The notes beneath the pieces were generated by a model. That model worked only from the letters and a program-made list of their open reading frames with translations. It was not told the DNA's origin and did no database searches. A stretch of 24,236 bases of DNA from Pseudopyrenochaeta lycopersici (lineage: Eukaryota > Ascomycota > Dothideomycetes > Pleosporales > Pseudopyrenochaetaceae), in contig NHZP01000138.1 in NCBI GenBank assembly GCA_003313425.1, positions 1 to 24,236 of the forward strand, read 5' to 3'. Position 1 is the first letter of the stretch. Each line of letters starts with the position of its first letter. A program made the translations under genes and the position numbers. This document shows, piece after piece, positions 10,662 to 21,377 of this stretch.

Positions 10662-11006
10662 ATGAAACCCAAATACATCATTGTTACTTTATTGTTTACC
10701 TTCTCCAACGCCCAGATCAGCCCCGGCCTGGCCGATGTATCGGATATATTCGAAATTCCTTCGGAAGTCCAAAGCCTGATCAAATCGGCAGAGTCGCGGG
10801 CGAGCTCTGCCGTCAGCGAGATCAGGTCTGTTTTCAGTAATGCAGCTACCGCACTTCCTCCAGAATTGTTATCGAAAGCCGGAGAGATCCTGCCTGCTGA
10901 GACATCAAAAGTGTCAGCTAGTGATGCTACTCCGACCATGGAAGCTCACCTAGGCCTGGTCAACGGTGTGATCGGAGCAGCTATTGGATGGTACATGGTA
11001 AATTAG
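10662..11006 (+). CDS. Small secreted protein, candidate effector or GPI-anchored surface protein
   Basis: A 114-aa protein starting at 10662, chosen because MKPKYIIVTLLFTFSNA is a typical signal peptide (basic N-region, hydrophobic core, small residue at the end). An upstream in-frame ATG at 10362 would destroy this arrangement. The mature part is Ser/Ala/Glu-rich and amphipathic (EVQSLIKSAESRASSAVSE, PPELLSKAGEIL) and contains no cysteine, unlike many apoplastic effectors. It ends in a hydrophobic tail, GLVNGVIGAAIGWYMVN, preceded by small residues, which could be a GPI-attachment signal. The gene has no introns and no near neighbour. I recognise no named family. Secretion is well supported by the pattern; effector or wall function is inference. 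Confidence 0.55.
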   Translation: MKPKYIIVTLLFTFSNAQISPGLADVSDIFEIPSEVQSLIKSAESRASSAVSEIRSVFSNAATALPPELLSKAGEILPAETSKVSASDATPTMEAHLGLVNGVIGAAIGWYMVN

Positions 11007-12147
11007 CTTATTCAAAGGCGTGTGGAGACAATCAGCAGCGGAAGGTCCAGTCATGGCCTTGTCGCGATGGTTCTTAGTTGTGCTGTACTACATGTATGCA
11101 CAGATGGATGATCCATTCCTTCCTTTTCTCAAAACATGGTCATGCTCACAATTCCCTTGACCCTTCAGTCTCTGGCTAGGCCACGCTACATAGCTGAATC
11201 AGAATATCGAATGGTCCCTGTCGCACTCTAATACGCTCGGAACAGTTTTTTCTATGCTCTCACATGCTCTGATGCCTTCTTTGCGAGTTCTCCATTCGCA
11301 TTACAACTCCATTGCCGTAGTCTTCACTTCTGATGCGAATCTAATCAAATTACTGCATTCACGAAGGCGACTGCATTGATGTCCGTCATTATTGAAATGC
11401 GACTGTAAAATAGCCATCTTTAGGCGCTGGGCAACAGATCGCGTGCCTGTATCCTGCACGTCGAACCACTATTTGAGGCAGTACCGCGTCGTTTTTGGAA
11501 AGTTGAGCTCATGCTCATCAGCTCCCGTGTTGACGTTTCTCGCCAAATTTCGATTCATACAGTATTCAAATAAGCATATCATCCGTCAGTTCCAGCTATG
11601 TGAACAAGACGTGCATTGTAATGACCTAGGACGACAAGTCCATGCAGTACTGTACACGTCGCAGCGATCAGGATCACAGAGGGGTTGACTGAAGCAACAC
11701 AGACATACGAATCAGCTGTGCACCAGTAGTTGAAAAATGATTCTCAATCATCGCACCATCTCTCTCTCCCAGAAAACCTTGAATTAATCTTGCTGACGAT
11801 GATGGCTTCAATGACAATGACTTGATAACCCAATCATCTGACATTGGCCAAATAGGAAATCCACCTAGGATTTACACTGTCTCTGATGTAAGCCATAGAT
11901 TAGACGTGCTTAGAGGGATACAGACCACATCGCACCCCTCTATCATATCATGATCATGGTCATACGATATGCATCAGCAATGACAAGCGCATCGTAAGGC
12001 AGACTGAGTGCTATGATTGTGGCAGCTTATGGTGGCTAATCAGAGTAAGCATTTCCCTAAAGTGAACGACTATGGCGCTTGAACGTTGCTCACGGTAACA
12101 ATGCCGATGATATGTCATCGCAACGCCCTGCACAACCTCTGAACTCT
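11007..12147. other. Intergenic stretch without a supported gene
   Basis: The only plus-strand ORF of note is at 11392-11688 (98 codons), and it has no signal peptide, domain or splice support. The segment near 11945-11975 contains an imperfect inverted repeat around ATGATCAT. Nothing else stands out. Confidence 0.4.
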
Positions 12148-12156
12148 TATAAATAG
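12148..12156 (+). promoter_or_regulatory. TATA box
   Basis: TATAAATAG lies 90 bp upstream of the ATG at 12246. The spacing leaves room for initiation about 30 bp downstream and a 5' leader of roughly 60 nt. It is the clearest core promoter element in the window. Confidence 0.6.
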
Positions 12157-12245
12157 AACAGAGCCATACGAATGAACAGACAGAGCCATCCTCCACAAGA
12201 AGAATCTTCATAGAACAGGCATAATCCTCGAGACCAGAAGACATA

Positions 12246-13746
12246 ATGCCAAAGGACACCACCAAGCAACGTCGGCCAAAGGACAACATGTTAAGCCGTG
12301 GGGACAAAAGCCACAGATCTCGGCCCAATGATGTTGTTCCGAGCACCGAAGATTCGTCTTGCCTCCAAATGATAGCATCGTGGAGTAAGTGGAGATTGGT
12401 AGAATGTGAGGGCACTTTCGACGTGCTGGAATCAGAGAAATGCGAGGAGCGAGGCAAGATGGATCAAGATGACCTCCCCAACTTCAGTCCTGAGAAGCAC
12501 AAGGATCTTCTACAATCTGCCGGTTACGAAAAGGTAACCGACCACCGGGTTATAACCCTTTGGCGGGAAATATACCCTTTTCGTCTTCCGTCTAAAAGAT
12601 CATGAGAATGTTATGTGGTTGACCAAATCTGTATTTGGTGAGGCGCTTGGGAGAAATAAAAAGGATTATATCGAGAGATTCGGAAATGATGCAGCATCGC
12701 ATCGTCGTTCGGGATCAAAGGCTTCCAAGCCAGATGACAATGACGCTAGTGAAAACCAGGATGATAGCAACGATACCATCAAGGACGAGAATGATGCCGG
12801 GAATGATACCGAAGGTGTCGCTGTGACAGATGCCGACAACGGCGACGAGAGCGAACATGAGAGTGAGAGTGAGAATGAGGCACGGAACGATATCGAGAGC
12901 GAAGACGACAGCGACGACGACGAGGATACGCTTGACCGTAGCACGCCAAGTCCTAAAGGCCGATCGCCAAGTCCCAGACGTAGTACTAGCACGCCCGTTA
13001 CCAGCCCAAAAGCGACCCAGTCTACTGGAGGGAAGATCATTTACGCACGCAATGATGGAAAGACATTACGTGGTCTCATTAAAAAGAATGGGTTGTATGA
13101 TATTGACGGATTGAAAACTGCTCCGGCGAATAGCATGCATCATGAAAAGGTCCCAGGGTTTGCTCCAACAGTAGACAAACAATTTATCGCTGGCCTCACA
13201 ATCTACAAAAGGTTGGATCGTGCAAAATATAAATTGCGAGGCTGTGCAGGTTTCAAGCGCGGCCCCAAAACGGTCTGGAAAGTGGTTATTCTTGAGCTTA
13301 CGGACGAGCAACTGAAAGAAGATCTTCAGGATGCTAGGACAAAAGCAAATTGTAAATACACCGGCCCGCTTCTATGCAGCTGGAGTCAATTCGTCACGGC
13401 CGTCCGCAAGGACAAGAAGGACATCAAGAAAGCGGACGAGTTCTTCGACGATACAAACCTTGGAAGGGCCTTGAAGGAAAAGGGAATTGATCCCAGAACT
13501 GTGAGACACCAAACGTATGGCCCAGAAGACGCCAGAATGATTTCCGAAGGATTTAGACAGCTGTTCGATAAGCTGACTGAACAGGGTGCGAACATGAACG
13601 CGAAACTGTCTAAGCAAGATCAAAAAAATCAAAGAAATAACCTCTATGTTGAAGAAATCAAAGCTCTAGACCAAGTCTACACTTCCAAGCCATGGACGCA
13701 GGCTTACAGCTGCTCCTTTTTCTCATGCCGGTTGAACGCTTTTTAG
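12246..13746 (+). pseudogene. Unknown protein with acidic disordered segment, one frame break
   Basis: Two frames belong to one gene. The first (12246-about 12597) is a basic N-terminus followed by a folded-looking part (SWSKWRLVECEGTFDVLES, HKDLLQSAGYEK, HRVITLWREIYPF). The second (about 12598-13746) continues with DHENVMWLTKSVFGEALGRN, then a long Asp/Glu/Ser/Asn-rich disordered stretch (about 12720-12950) and an Ser/Pro/Arg linker (PSPRRSTS). It ends in a structured domain with IYARNDGKTLRGLIKK, DKQFIAGLTIYKRLD, KTVWKVVILELTDEQL and RALKEKGIDPRTVR. Dropping one A of the AAAA run at 12594-12597 joins both parts into exactly 499 codons plus stop. The alternative is an intron from the donor at 12534 (GTAACC) to an acceptor ending at 12642, which preserves frame but removes apparently coding sequence. 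I recognise no family. The composition suggests a nuclear protein, which is inference. Confidence 0.5.
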
Positions 13747-15731
13747 ACTTTTCAATGTTCGTTTGCTTTTGTCGCCATTTGCTCACAATATAATAATCAC
13801 ATCAGATAGTTTATTGCACCAATACTGTTTTATCGCTTTTCAATAATATCCTTTCAGCTCTGCGTGTATGATGTGGTGAGACAGTCTGGCACAGTCAGTG
13901 CCAGAGTGCATGATCTAACGAGCTGGAGCTGTCCACGCTCTGTCATAGTTGCAGTAATTGCTTATAGGCGGAAATTTTCTTGAGCGAAGAAGAGACTACA
14001 GCAGACTAGCAGTGCTCGCCGTGTTCAAGCCAACAGCCACCCAGCTGATGCGCCGTACGAATCACTTCAAAGTATTGCGTTATAATCCCTGATATGCCAG
14101 GAGGTACCTGATTTCATGAGGCTACGCAAGATTGCTCTAAGCGGATGGAACAAGTCCATCTGTCATCGTCGCCCTACCAACTTATGGCCATACTGGCTGT
14201 CAGAGCCATAAGTTACGGCATGCTAGTAAAACCTACACTTCGCACAGTGGTTCCACAAAAGCCTCGCTATCCAGGCGGTGAGACTGTTAGTGCCACGAAA
14301 GCCTGTGATGCCAACAGCCAGCAATGGGCTTCGTTTCAAGTCTTGTCTTGGAAATACAGTTGGTTGCACTTCCGGCTTCCGGTTCTTGCCAGCAACAAAT
14401 CATATATCTTACACCAGTCCAGTCTCGCCTAAAAGAAGCTTTTCATAAATAATCACCGTTTTTGTCAGCAATCACGAGTGTAAGTTAGTCGTAAGCATCT
14501 CCGGACGAATCAAAGGAGCAGCACTTACAGAAGCTAGGCCGAGGCGCAGTCAACGCCCCGCATACCACACATTACCTTACAGTATCTTGTATCTTATGGC
14601 ATTACAGCCAAAGTAACAGGCTTTTGATAACTTCAGCCTTCCCTTTCGAAATCTCAAACAATGTGTACGGAGGCCGCATGTTGGAGGAAGCCTAGTTCAA
14701 ATCAAGGCGGTCATTCTAATGCAAGGTACAGTCTCAGATCAGCAAATTTTGTGGAAATCATGGATTCGGTGCTCTAGTGTATTCTCGTCTGCAAGCGCTT
14801 AATGGCTTACTATCCTCCCATTCATAAGCATTGACTACCCTAGTACGACAAGGGCTAGAAGCATGTGATAAGGGGGACAATTTTGCAAAAATCTGCACTG
14901 ATTGTATCGTCGTAGAAGGATGACAAGACATCACGCATTGCTGTGGCTGATGATGGTGCTGATGCTGTCGGATGGAGCGGCAGCGATGCAAATGTACCCG
15001 GTTGGCAGAAAGAGTCAGCACGTTTTTGTGTCCAAGGGAAGCTTCCGCTACACGCCACAACTGCCCTAGGAGGTTAATCTAAGATGAAAATAGTGTTAAG
15101 TACGTACATAGTAGGCTTTTACCGCAGGAAGTGCGCATATCAACACATATCAAAATGCGCTAGAAGTACTTGGCCAACGAGAGACTTCTCAGGGCCTTTT
15201 CTGCTGTTTAGGAAGAAGTCGCAGGATATTTGTATGAGTAACCTTCAAATGATAAATACATAGTGTCTTCCAATAGACTCTCCCTTCTAAACTTTTGTGT
15301 TTGACGATTAAGCAAAGGCAACCAAGCGGACTAGTGGCGTCAAGGAATACTCGTTGGTGTACCCACCACTGCAAGAGTCCCTATTGTAGACTTGGTCTCC
15401 ATTGGAGAAATTAGCTCTTAAACAGTACTTCATTGCGTGTTGCTTTTCGCTATGCGCGTGAGAGCCTCAAGGGCTTGAATACGAGTCGTCTTACGATAAT
15501 CTCGACGTAAGGACAGGTATATGTTTCTCGGGAGTTGGCATAGTACCTGACAACTCGTGCAGCTCTACAACAAACTTGAGACGTGACTTCTTTGGACTCT
15601 CCGACCTTGTCTCTGACCAACGAATAACAAGCCCACATCGACTTCGTGTCGAACCTAGTAAACAAAGTGGCGATCAAAGCAGCGTTTGACTGGCAACGGA
15701 ACGAATCCTTCCTTACACGCATATGGCTACG
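13747..15731. other. Long intergenic stretch without a supported gene
   Basis: ORFs at 14145-14432 (+), 14758-15060 (-) and 15450-15722 (-) lack domains, signal peptides and convincing splice partners. The last lies just beyond the stop of the minus-strand hypothetical gene and might be its 3' part under another splicing model. No tRNA fold was found: the TAGTTCAAATCAAGG near 14692 resembles a B box only loosely. Confidence 0.4.
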
Positions 15732-16702
15732 TTACTCGGTGCCACCCTTCTCGGTAGAATTCCCACCCAAAGTGGTGCCAAATATGCGAACGGCATGGAG
15801 ATAGATCTCCAGTTCTCTACGACGCTGATCGATATCCTCGGGAATATGACGAGCCGCCTTCTTCAACGAAGTGCTGTCAAGAGTCCTACAAGTACCCAAA
15901 AGACGCACAAAGTCTTCGATCCAGACGATCCTGCTTGATTCGATCCTCTCATGGACGTACTTTAACATGGCTACCAAGGACTGAAGTTCTCCAGAATTTG
16001 TCGGTTCGTGGCCGTGGATGCATGTGCAATATTCGATGCCAGCTTCTCGTGTTAGCAAAATCCATCGGGTTTCTGGCGACCTTACCAATCTGGAAGAAAT
16101 GCATATTGTCACGACAAACGAGAAGTATGTCGCTGACATTGAAGCTATTTCTCTGCAAACCGACGTTGTGTAGGCTGGAAAGGCCAGCAAGAATCTAGCC
16201 TTGTCAGCGTGTGTATGTCACCTGTTGAGGCGTGCTTACGTCTGCGACTAGAATCCGGCTGTGTTCCGGATCGAACGGCCAACTAGCTCGCACCACCAGA
16301 ATATCCTCTAGGCTTGCCGCATCGGTGGAAGCTTGGAATGATGGCTGCATTTGCATACACCTCGAAAGTAAAAAGGGTGTTTACAGGACCTAGGTCAGCA
16401 AGTTTTTCTGCGATGTTGGTCGAGACAGCTTTTTTGAGGACGAACGTGTTCAGACGAGGGTTTTTGCGTCTCGGTAAGATGGAATAGGTGACGCTACCAA
16501 TTGTCCGATATAGTCCTGGAGTATAGTCTCCGTCCTCAAGTCTGCCAGAAATCATGTCCCTTCTAACATTCCGCAGAAGTTGCAGTGGTTTAAGAATCCC
16601 ACTCATGTTTACTGTCCAGCAAGTGAGATGATTCGGTCGATATGATGAAGCAAACCGTCGGAAGAAGGCAGAATTAGTAGTGAAGGCTGGCAGCGCATAC
16701 AC
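15732..16702 (-). CDS. Hypothetical protein with LRR-like segment, four exons with very short introns
   Basis: The proposed exons are 16702-16385, 16344-16240, 16194-16086 and 16045-15732, joined by introns of 40, 45 and 40 nt. The third intron has a TGCTAAC branch point. The sum is an exact 281-aa frame. Recovered peptides read coherently: SLEDILVVRASWPFD, HSRILVAD, then LAGLSSLHNVGLQRNS and DILLVCRDN, which resemble a leucine-rich repeat of the kind seen in fungal F-box/LRR proteins. Next come LQSLVAMLKYVHERI and FVRLLGTCRTLDS. An internal Met at 16606-16604 is an alternative start. The first intron (16345-16384) is the weakest element. No F-box was identified, so function is unknown. The gene is divergent from the DUF3723 gene, with about 130 bp between the two starts, so they probably share a promoter region. 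Confidence 0.4.
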
Positions 16703-16835
16703 GAATGCTGAAATTGCTGATAAGGTTGACCAAGACGCTTACTGGTCAGCCTCTGAGCACCATCCCGTGAAATATAGGTCCCACGAGGGTAATACTTCAA
16801 AAATTCTTTGAGGAAAACGATCACGACAATGAGCC

Positions 16836-19788
16836 ATGGAAGATACTGGATTTGGTACTGACCACGAACGGTATCTTGGCTCAGGCATAGTACAGCTATC
16901 CCAGATAGCACGATACCCCCACCCTGATCCCTTTCACCATCTCTCTCCCGAGTGTAGGGACGCCCAAAAAAAACTGGACCAGCAATACAGACACGAGGTT
17001 TGCAAGCCATGGCTCAAGGAAAAACATCTCCAAGCCGAAATCTCTAGGTCCGCATGGGAAAGCAGAACGGAGACGGGTTGGAGAAGGTTGGAAACGAACG
17101 AATTTCCTTGCGTAAGATTCCGGAAAGAAGCGACAATATGTATCACAAGAGGAATAGCTCTGCTGGAAATTGCATGGTCATCCACAGCCTGGGGACTAGC
17201 CCAAACCTTCGGTTCACTTGAACCGCAAGAGCGATGGTGGGTTGTTGACTTCTTCCGTGATGGTAAGACGACCTCCCGAGCGATGACCGGTTCAAGGGAT
17301 GTAAGGAAACGACTTCAGCCGCTTTAGCACTATATTTGATCTATTCTTCACTAACGTGCGCTTATTCAGACGGCTCTCACAGCAATCAGGCAGCATTAAA
17401 CAGTCAGCATAGAGCAGTCTGCGGCATACTTGGCGCAGCGACACAGCACACAGGGACAATACAGCTGCAGTACATGCACCCGCTCACGCCTGATCTGAAT
17501 CAAGCTGCACATCTGGTCCGCTCCACAAAAGGAGTGCCTGAGGCTTTCCATCCGCTGGGTCAGCTCCCCGCCATATGGACGACCAAGTCCTTCAACTATC
17601 TCAACGACATCCGCAAGTCGTGGTGTACTGAAGTAAGTGGAAGCCGACGCGCTAGTTTCTGATCTAGCTTGTATCCAACATATTGCAGGAGGCCATCAAC
17701 TACATCCAGGGTATCGCATCCCAATGGCAAGAAATATCGCTACATTGGCACCCCACAGTGGTACGATCGATTGATCCTGATTCAATCCGTATGCTGCAGT
17801 CTCGAGCACCACAGCTATCGAAGGCTGACCACGACTACATTGTCCACACCTTTGAGCGCGGACAAATCCTTCCCCAGTTAACAGATAAAACGCTCCGCGA
17901 GGCAGTGAAGATGGCGGTCTGCCGGCAAGGTCCCATCTTGACCTTGACAACTTTTGCAGAAGATGTACGGCTACTGTTGTCGAGAGTTCATAGAGCCCTG
18001 ACACCCATACTCGGCGGCATGAGGAGGGCGAGACACGATACGTTACGAAAGCGAGTCAAAAGAGTCTTGGAAAGGGAATTCGACATGCTTTCACAATCTG
18101 GAAGGATATCCATAGCTTCCACATTCCAGAAGGACGTGCTCGTCGACCGTTGTTACCAACACGTCTTCCTCCACACCATTCGGGCAGCACTTCCTGAAGG
18201 ATCGGTCAGCATAACACAACTCAGGAACCTAGTTAAACAGGAGATTCATCGCTTCTGTGTCGGCGACATAACTCCGAGTCTATGCAACCCAGACGGCGAT
18301 GAAAACGATATCGCAATAGACACACCAGCAAACACATCGTCAAGGTATCCGGATTCGGAAGACGTCGACGTAATGAGACGACATGGCGTCTCACTGTTCA
18401 AAAGCGCAACAGCTACGAGCCTTCTATATTATGATCAGATTCACACACGAGATCCTCCTGAGGTTCTATTGTCACAGCCATCCATGGCGAAGCACATTGT
18501 TCGCATCTTTCTGTTTGGCATCACATCCGGTTTCGAGGCAGACCCATTACCTCCCAACTCGCCAACAGTGTCCTTGGACCCCTTCCACGCTATGCTAGAA
18601 AACTTTCCCTTCCGCGATAGAGGCCCCGCAAGCCTTTGCACAGCTGACGATCGAGACTCTATCTCGGGTTTGTCTTCGCATGCAGCAAGCGAGTCAGAGC
18701 TAGACGCAGCGAGCGTTCTTTGGCGTCGCCCCCACATCCAGACAGTTTCCGTGCGCTCACAGGCTGGCTCCATTGTTGGGCAGAAGACGTCAGCTGTAGA
18801 TACCACGCATTCAACAGAATGCATGAGGAAGAGGCTCCCACCTACTTTCACAATGAATGCCACACAAGATCGGGACTTTAGTTTCCCTTCTACTCCCTCA
18901 AAGCGACGCCGAAGCCGTAATATGTCCTCCTATAAGTCCACATCTAGTGTTCCATCAGTAGGAGTCTGGTCACCAGAATGGAGTCCAAAGGTGTCGCGAG
19001 AAGACTTTTGCATTGAATCACCATTTTCGAGCACTCATCAACAGAGAATCAGCAGCGTGAATCACTGGCGTGGCAGCTTGGAGGTAGGATACTCTACAGT
19101 GGAAAAGTCTTCTCCCAAAACGATAATCACGAATAGCCCTAGCATATACAGTCCTAATAGACGCCCACTGACCCCTCAAGTAATGAACTCGGGAATTATA
19201 TGCAGGTCTGATCCCATAGAGGCATATACAGAGCTGCTGTATCATAGCAATCCATTTTCAAGCGATGGAGATACCACTATGAATGAGACGCAAGTAGACC
19301 AGGCTTGTCCTTTACGAGAGGACAACCAAAGTACATCGACGTCTCAGATAGACTTACCATATCACAGTCAAACAGGTAGGTTAGCTGTAGAGTCACTTCC
19401 AGTAGGAGCCGTCGTACCACGAGCACCCAGAGAATCTACGGTCATCATTCAAATAGAGGCCGACAAACCTGTCAAAACGGGACCCCGCTCCGTCTTGTAT
19501 AAATCGAGTCTGAAGCCCGGTATGTTCTATCGTGCCCCAGTCGATGCACGCTCGACCGAACGGTTCGTGCAAAGCCAGAAAAGAATCGATTCACTATCAA
19601 CATTCGGGTACAAACTTAAGGATAACGATACAATGAGATACGCTGCAACCTATGAGCAACTATACCAAGCGATAGAAAGATATGGGCTGGAGACTGTTTT
19701 TGTCATTTCTGAGAGACTTGGGAGCACAGAACATCCGACTGCTGCTGTCTACACGAGCTCTTCATTGACACGCCCTAGATTACGTTAA
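16836..19788 (+). CDS. DUF3723-family protein
   Basis: Three exons, 16836-17262, 17370-17632 and 17689-19788, give an exact 929-aa frame. Intron 1 (107 nt) has GTAAGA, branch CACTAACG and TTCAG; intron 2 (56 nt) has GTAAGT and TTGCAG. Residues about 133-142 are RWWVVDFFRD, the signature I associate with DUF3723 (family form ..RWWVVDLY..). Then come LPAIWTTKSFNYLNDI, DPDSIRMLQSRAPQLSKAD, RGQILPQLTDKTLREAV and a basic RKRVKRVLEREFD, in the order expected of the family. The C-terminal half (about residue 420 to 840) is Ser/Thr/Pro-rich and probably disordered, with a likely nuclear signal SKRRRSRN near 633. A short ordered tail follows (STFGYKLKDNDTMRYAATYEQL). DUF3723 proteins have no established biochemical role; they are fungal, multicopy, and recurrent auxiliary genes of Starship giant transposons. 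The frame is intact, unlike several neighbours. Confidence 0.75.
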
Positions 19789-20248
19789 GAGGATCGCATA
19801 TACAGTATCAATCCATACAATATATACTTCTTGGGCCATATTGAGCGGCGTAGGTTTCATTGCTCTAGTCTTCGTTCGTGCTCCTGCGTGGCCTGAGCTT
19901 TGATGACACACAAAGTCCTCACCGGAGCCATGTCTGTTCAACGTCTGCCATATTCGTGCTGACTACTACCTCATGGTGTCAGAAGGGTTACAATTCTTTG
20001 TGGTGGGTTTGTTTATATATGGTATTATGTTTTAGACGGCACAATAAGACAACATGTTCCTAATTTTATGGCAAGGGTACGCTGATACTCGAACAAACTC
20101 CTCACACAAGCAGTGGACCAAAGAAAGTAGACTTTTGCGGCCCCGCTGTGGCCATAGGTTGGTCCCAGATACCAGACCCAGTGTTTAAGCCCATTGGACG
20201 TACCGCACGATTCTCAAACAGAAAAGCCGCCTTGACGGCCCGAGGTTT
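19789..20248. other. Convergent intergenic gap
   Basis: This separates the 3' ends of the DUF3723 gene (+) and the SUR7-like gene (-). It probably holds both 3' untranslated regions. No ORF with any support was seen. Confidence 0.45.
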
Positions 20249-21014
20249 TCAGTGAAGCTGCTGAGCATACGGCATCTTCAATGACTGGGTCATAGCCAAT
20301 GCCAACGCTAAGCACATACAGGCAGACCACGTGAGGGCGAGGAACTGGCCACCGATCTTCACGGAAAGAACAGCTTGCGGCAGGTTCTTGGCGAGCACCA
20401 TATACACTGCATACGCAACTACCGTAGTAGTGGTGGATGCGAAAGCCCACCGCGCCACACGCAATCCATGTGCACGCTTTGGCCCGGTGTCTGGATTTCT
20501 CGCTATCGCGCCGCATCCAGTGCAGCCAGAAAGCTAGACTGACCACAGTGGAAGTGATACTCAGCGCATAGCAAATGGCCATGGCGATGCGCAAGCCAGT
20601 GGCGATATCAAACCTTGACGACCCATGCGAGAAACATTGTGTTGTTAGATTAGGACCTGTTTTGTGACTTTGACTGCAGTAGCTTGTGGCATATATGGCA
20701 ATAGATTCAGGGACACCAGTCTTCTCCAAAAGCTTATCGAGTGTCGTCCCTAATACACTACCAAGAGCGGGGACTGTACCCACCATTTGTTCGAGAGCGT
20801 CTTGGAAAGCCGAAATCTGGCCATAGATTAGCGTAAGTGCTCTTTGTTATCTGACAGTCCATACAAGGTGACTTACGCGGACAATGTGGTAGTCACTGAG
20901 CCATCCTGGACGTACACCGGAGAGAACGCAAAGAAAGCACAGAGCAATAGCCGCAAGAAGAAGTACAAGTGACGCAAGTAACACCCACTTGTGGGAACGA
21001 AGGTTAGCATCCAT
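20249..21014 (-). pseudogene. SUR7/PalI-family four-TM membrane protein, frameshifted
   Basis: The start (codon 21014-21012) leads into MDANLRSHK and the first membrane segment, WVLLASLVLLLAAIALCFL; an in-frame ATG at 21074 would add a basic leader. Exon 1 is 21014-20877 (46 codons). The intron is 20876-20817 (60 nt, GTAAGT to GGCCAG). Exon 2 holds an extracellular loop with YCSQ and TTQCFSHG cysteines, then TM2 (LRIAMAICYALSITSTVVS). At 20483-20485 (GGG on the coding strand) the frame shifts by one base. After that, RVARWAFASTTTTVVAYAV and VKIGGQFLALTWSACMCLAL supply TM3 and TM4. The literal frame instead reads on as AKACTWIACGAVG down to about 20214. The cysteine-bearing first loop and four-TM layout fit SUR7/PalI proteins, which act at eisosomes, in cell-wall stress or in pH sensing. 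The single break at a G-run may be decay or a base error. Confidence 0.6.
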
Positions 21015-21377
21015 AGCGAAGATTAATCGTGTTTTGCGTCTCAGAGTACGGCAATCGATGGTGTATCTTGACACAGTAGTAGAGAAGGTAGGCGGGACTC
21101 AATTTAAATCTGTTCTTGATTTGCTTGCCTACTGCGTGCTTGTCATCTTTGTGTAAAGCATACACATTAGAAGCTTACTGATGATGCGACCTTGTAGTAT
21201 TGCTATCGCTGTCTGACTGATTGTGAACGCTGACGTGAAAGTGGCTTCCGCTACAAAAGCGTCACCCTTGCGATCAACTCATGAGCAATCGTTACGTCGA
21301 CAGGCCCCTACTGTGCAATACCGCGATAGGAGGTCGAATACAGCAGGAACGCGAGCATTGCCTCCTATACCAGCATC
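21015..21377. other. Divergent intergenic region between SUR7-like and patatin-like genes
   Basis: The two genes start away from each other, so this probably contains both promoters. In one plus-strand frame near 21325-21345, an IGGRIQ stretch could be the rotted Gly-rich oxyanion motif of the patatin domain, but this is too weak to claim. Confidence 0.35.

Noticed and set aside
12666..13040. 124-codon minus-strand ORF rich in Ser and Leu
   Set aside because: It is the antisense of the acidic Asp/Glu/Ser tract; low-complexity coding strands commonly leave such mirror ORFs.
14685..14710. B-box-like TAGTTCAAATCAAGG suggesting a tRNA
   Set aside because: No matching A box or acceptor stem could be folded around it.
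16609..17010. 133-codon minus-strand ORF with a hydrophobic segment
   Set aside because: It overlaps the first exon of the DUF3723 gene in antisense and the promoter gap, has no family signature, and competes with a better-supported gene model.
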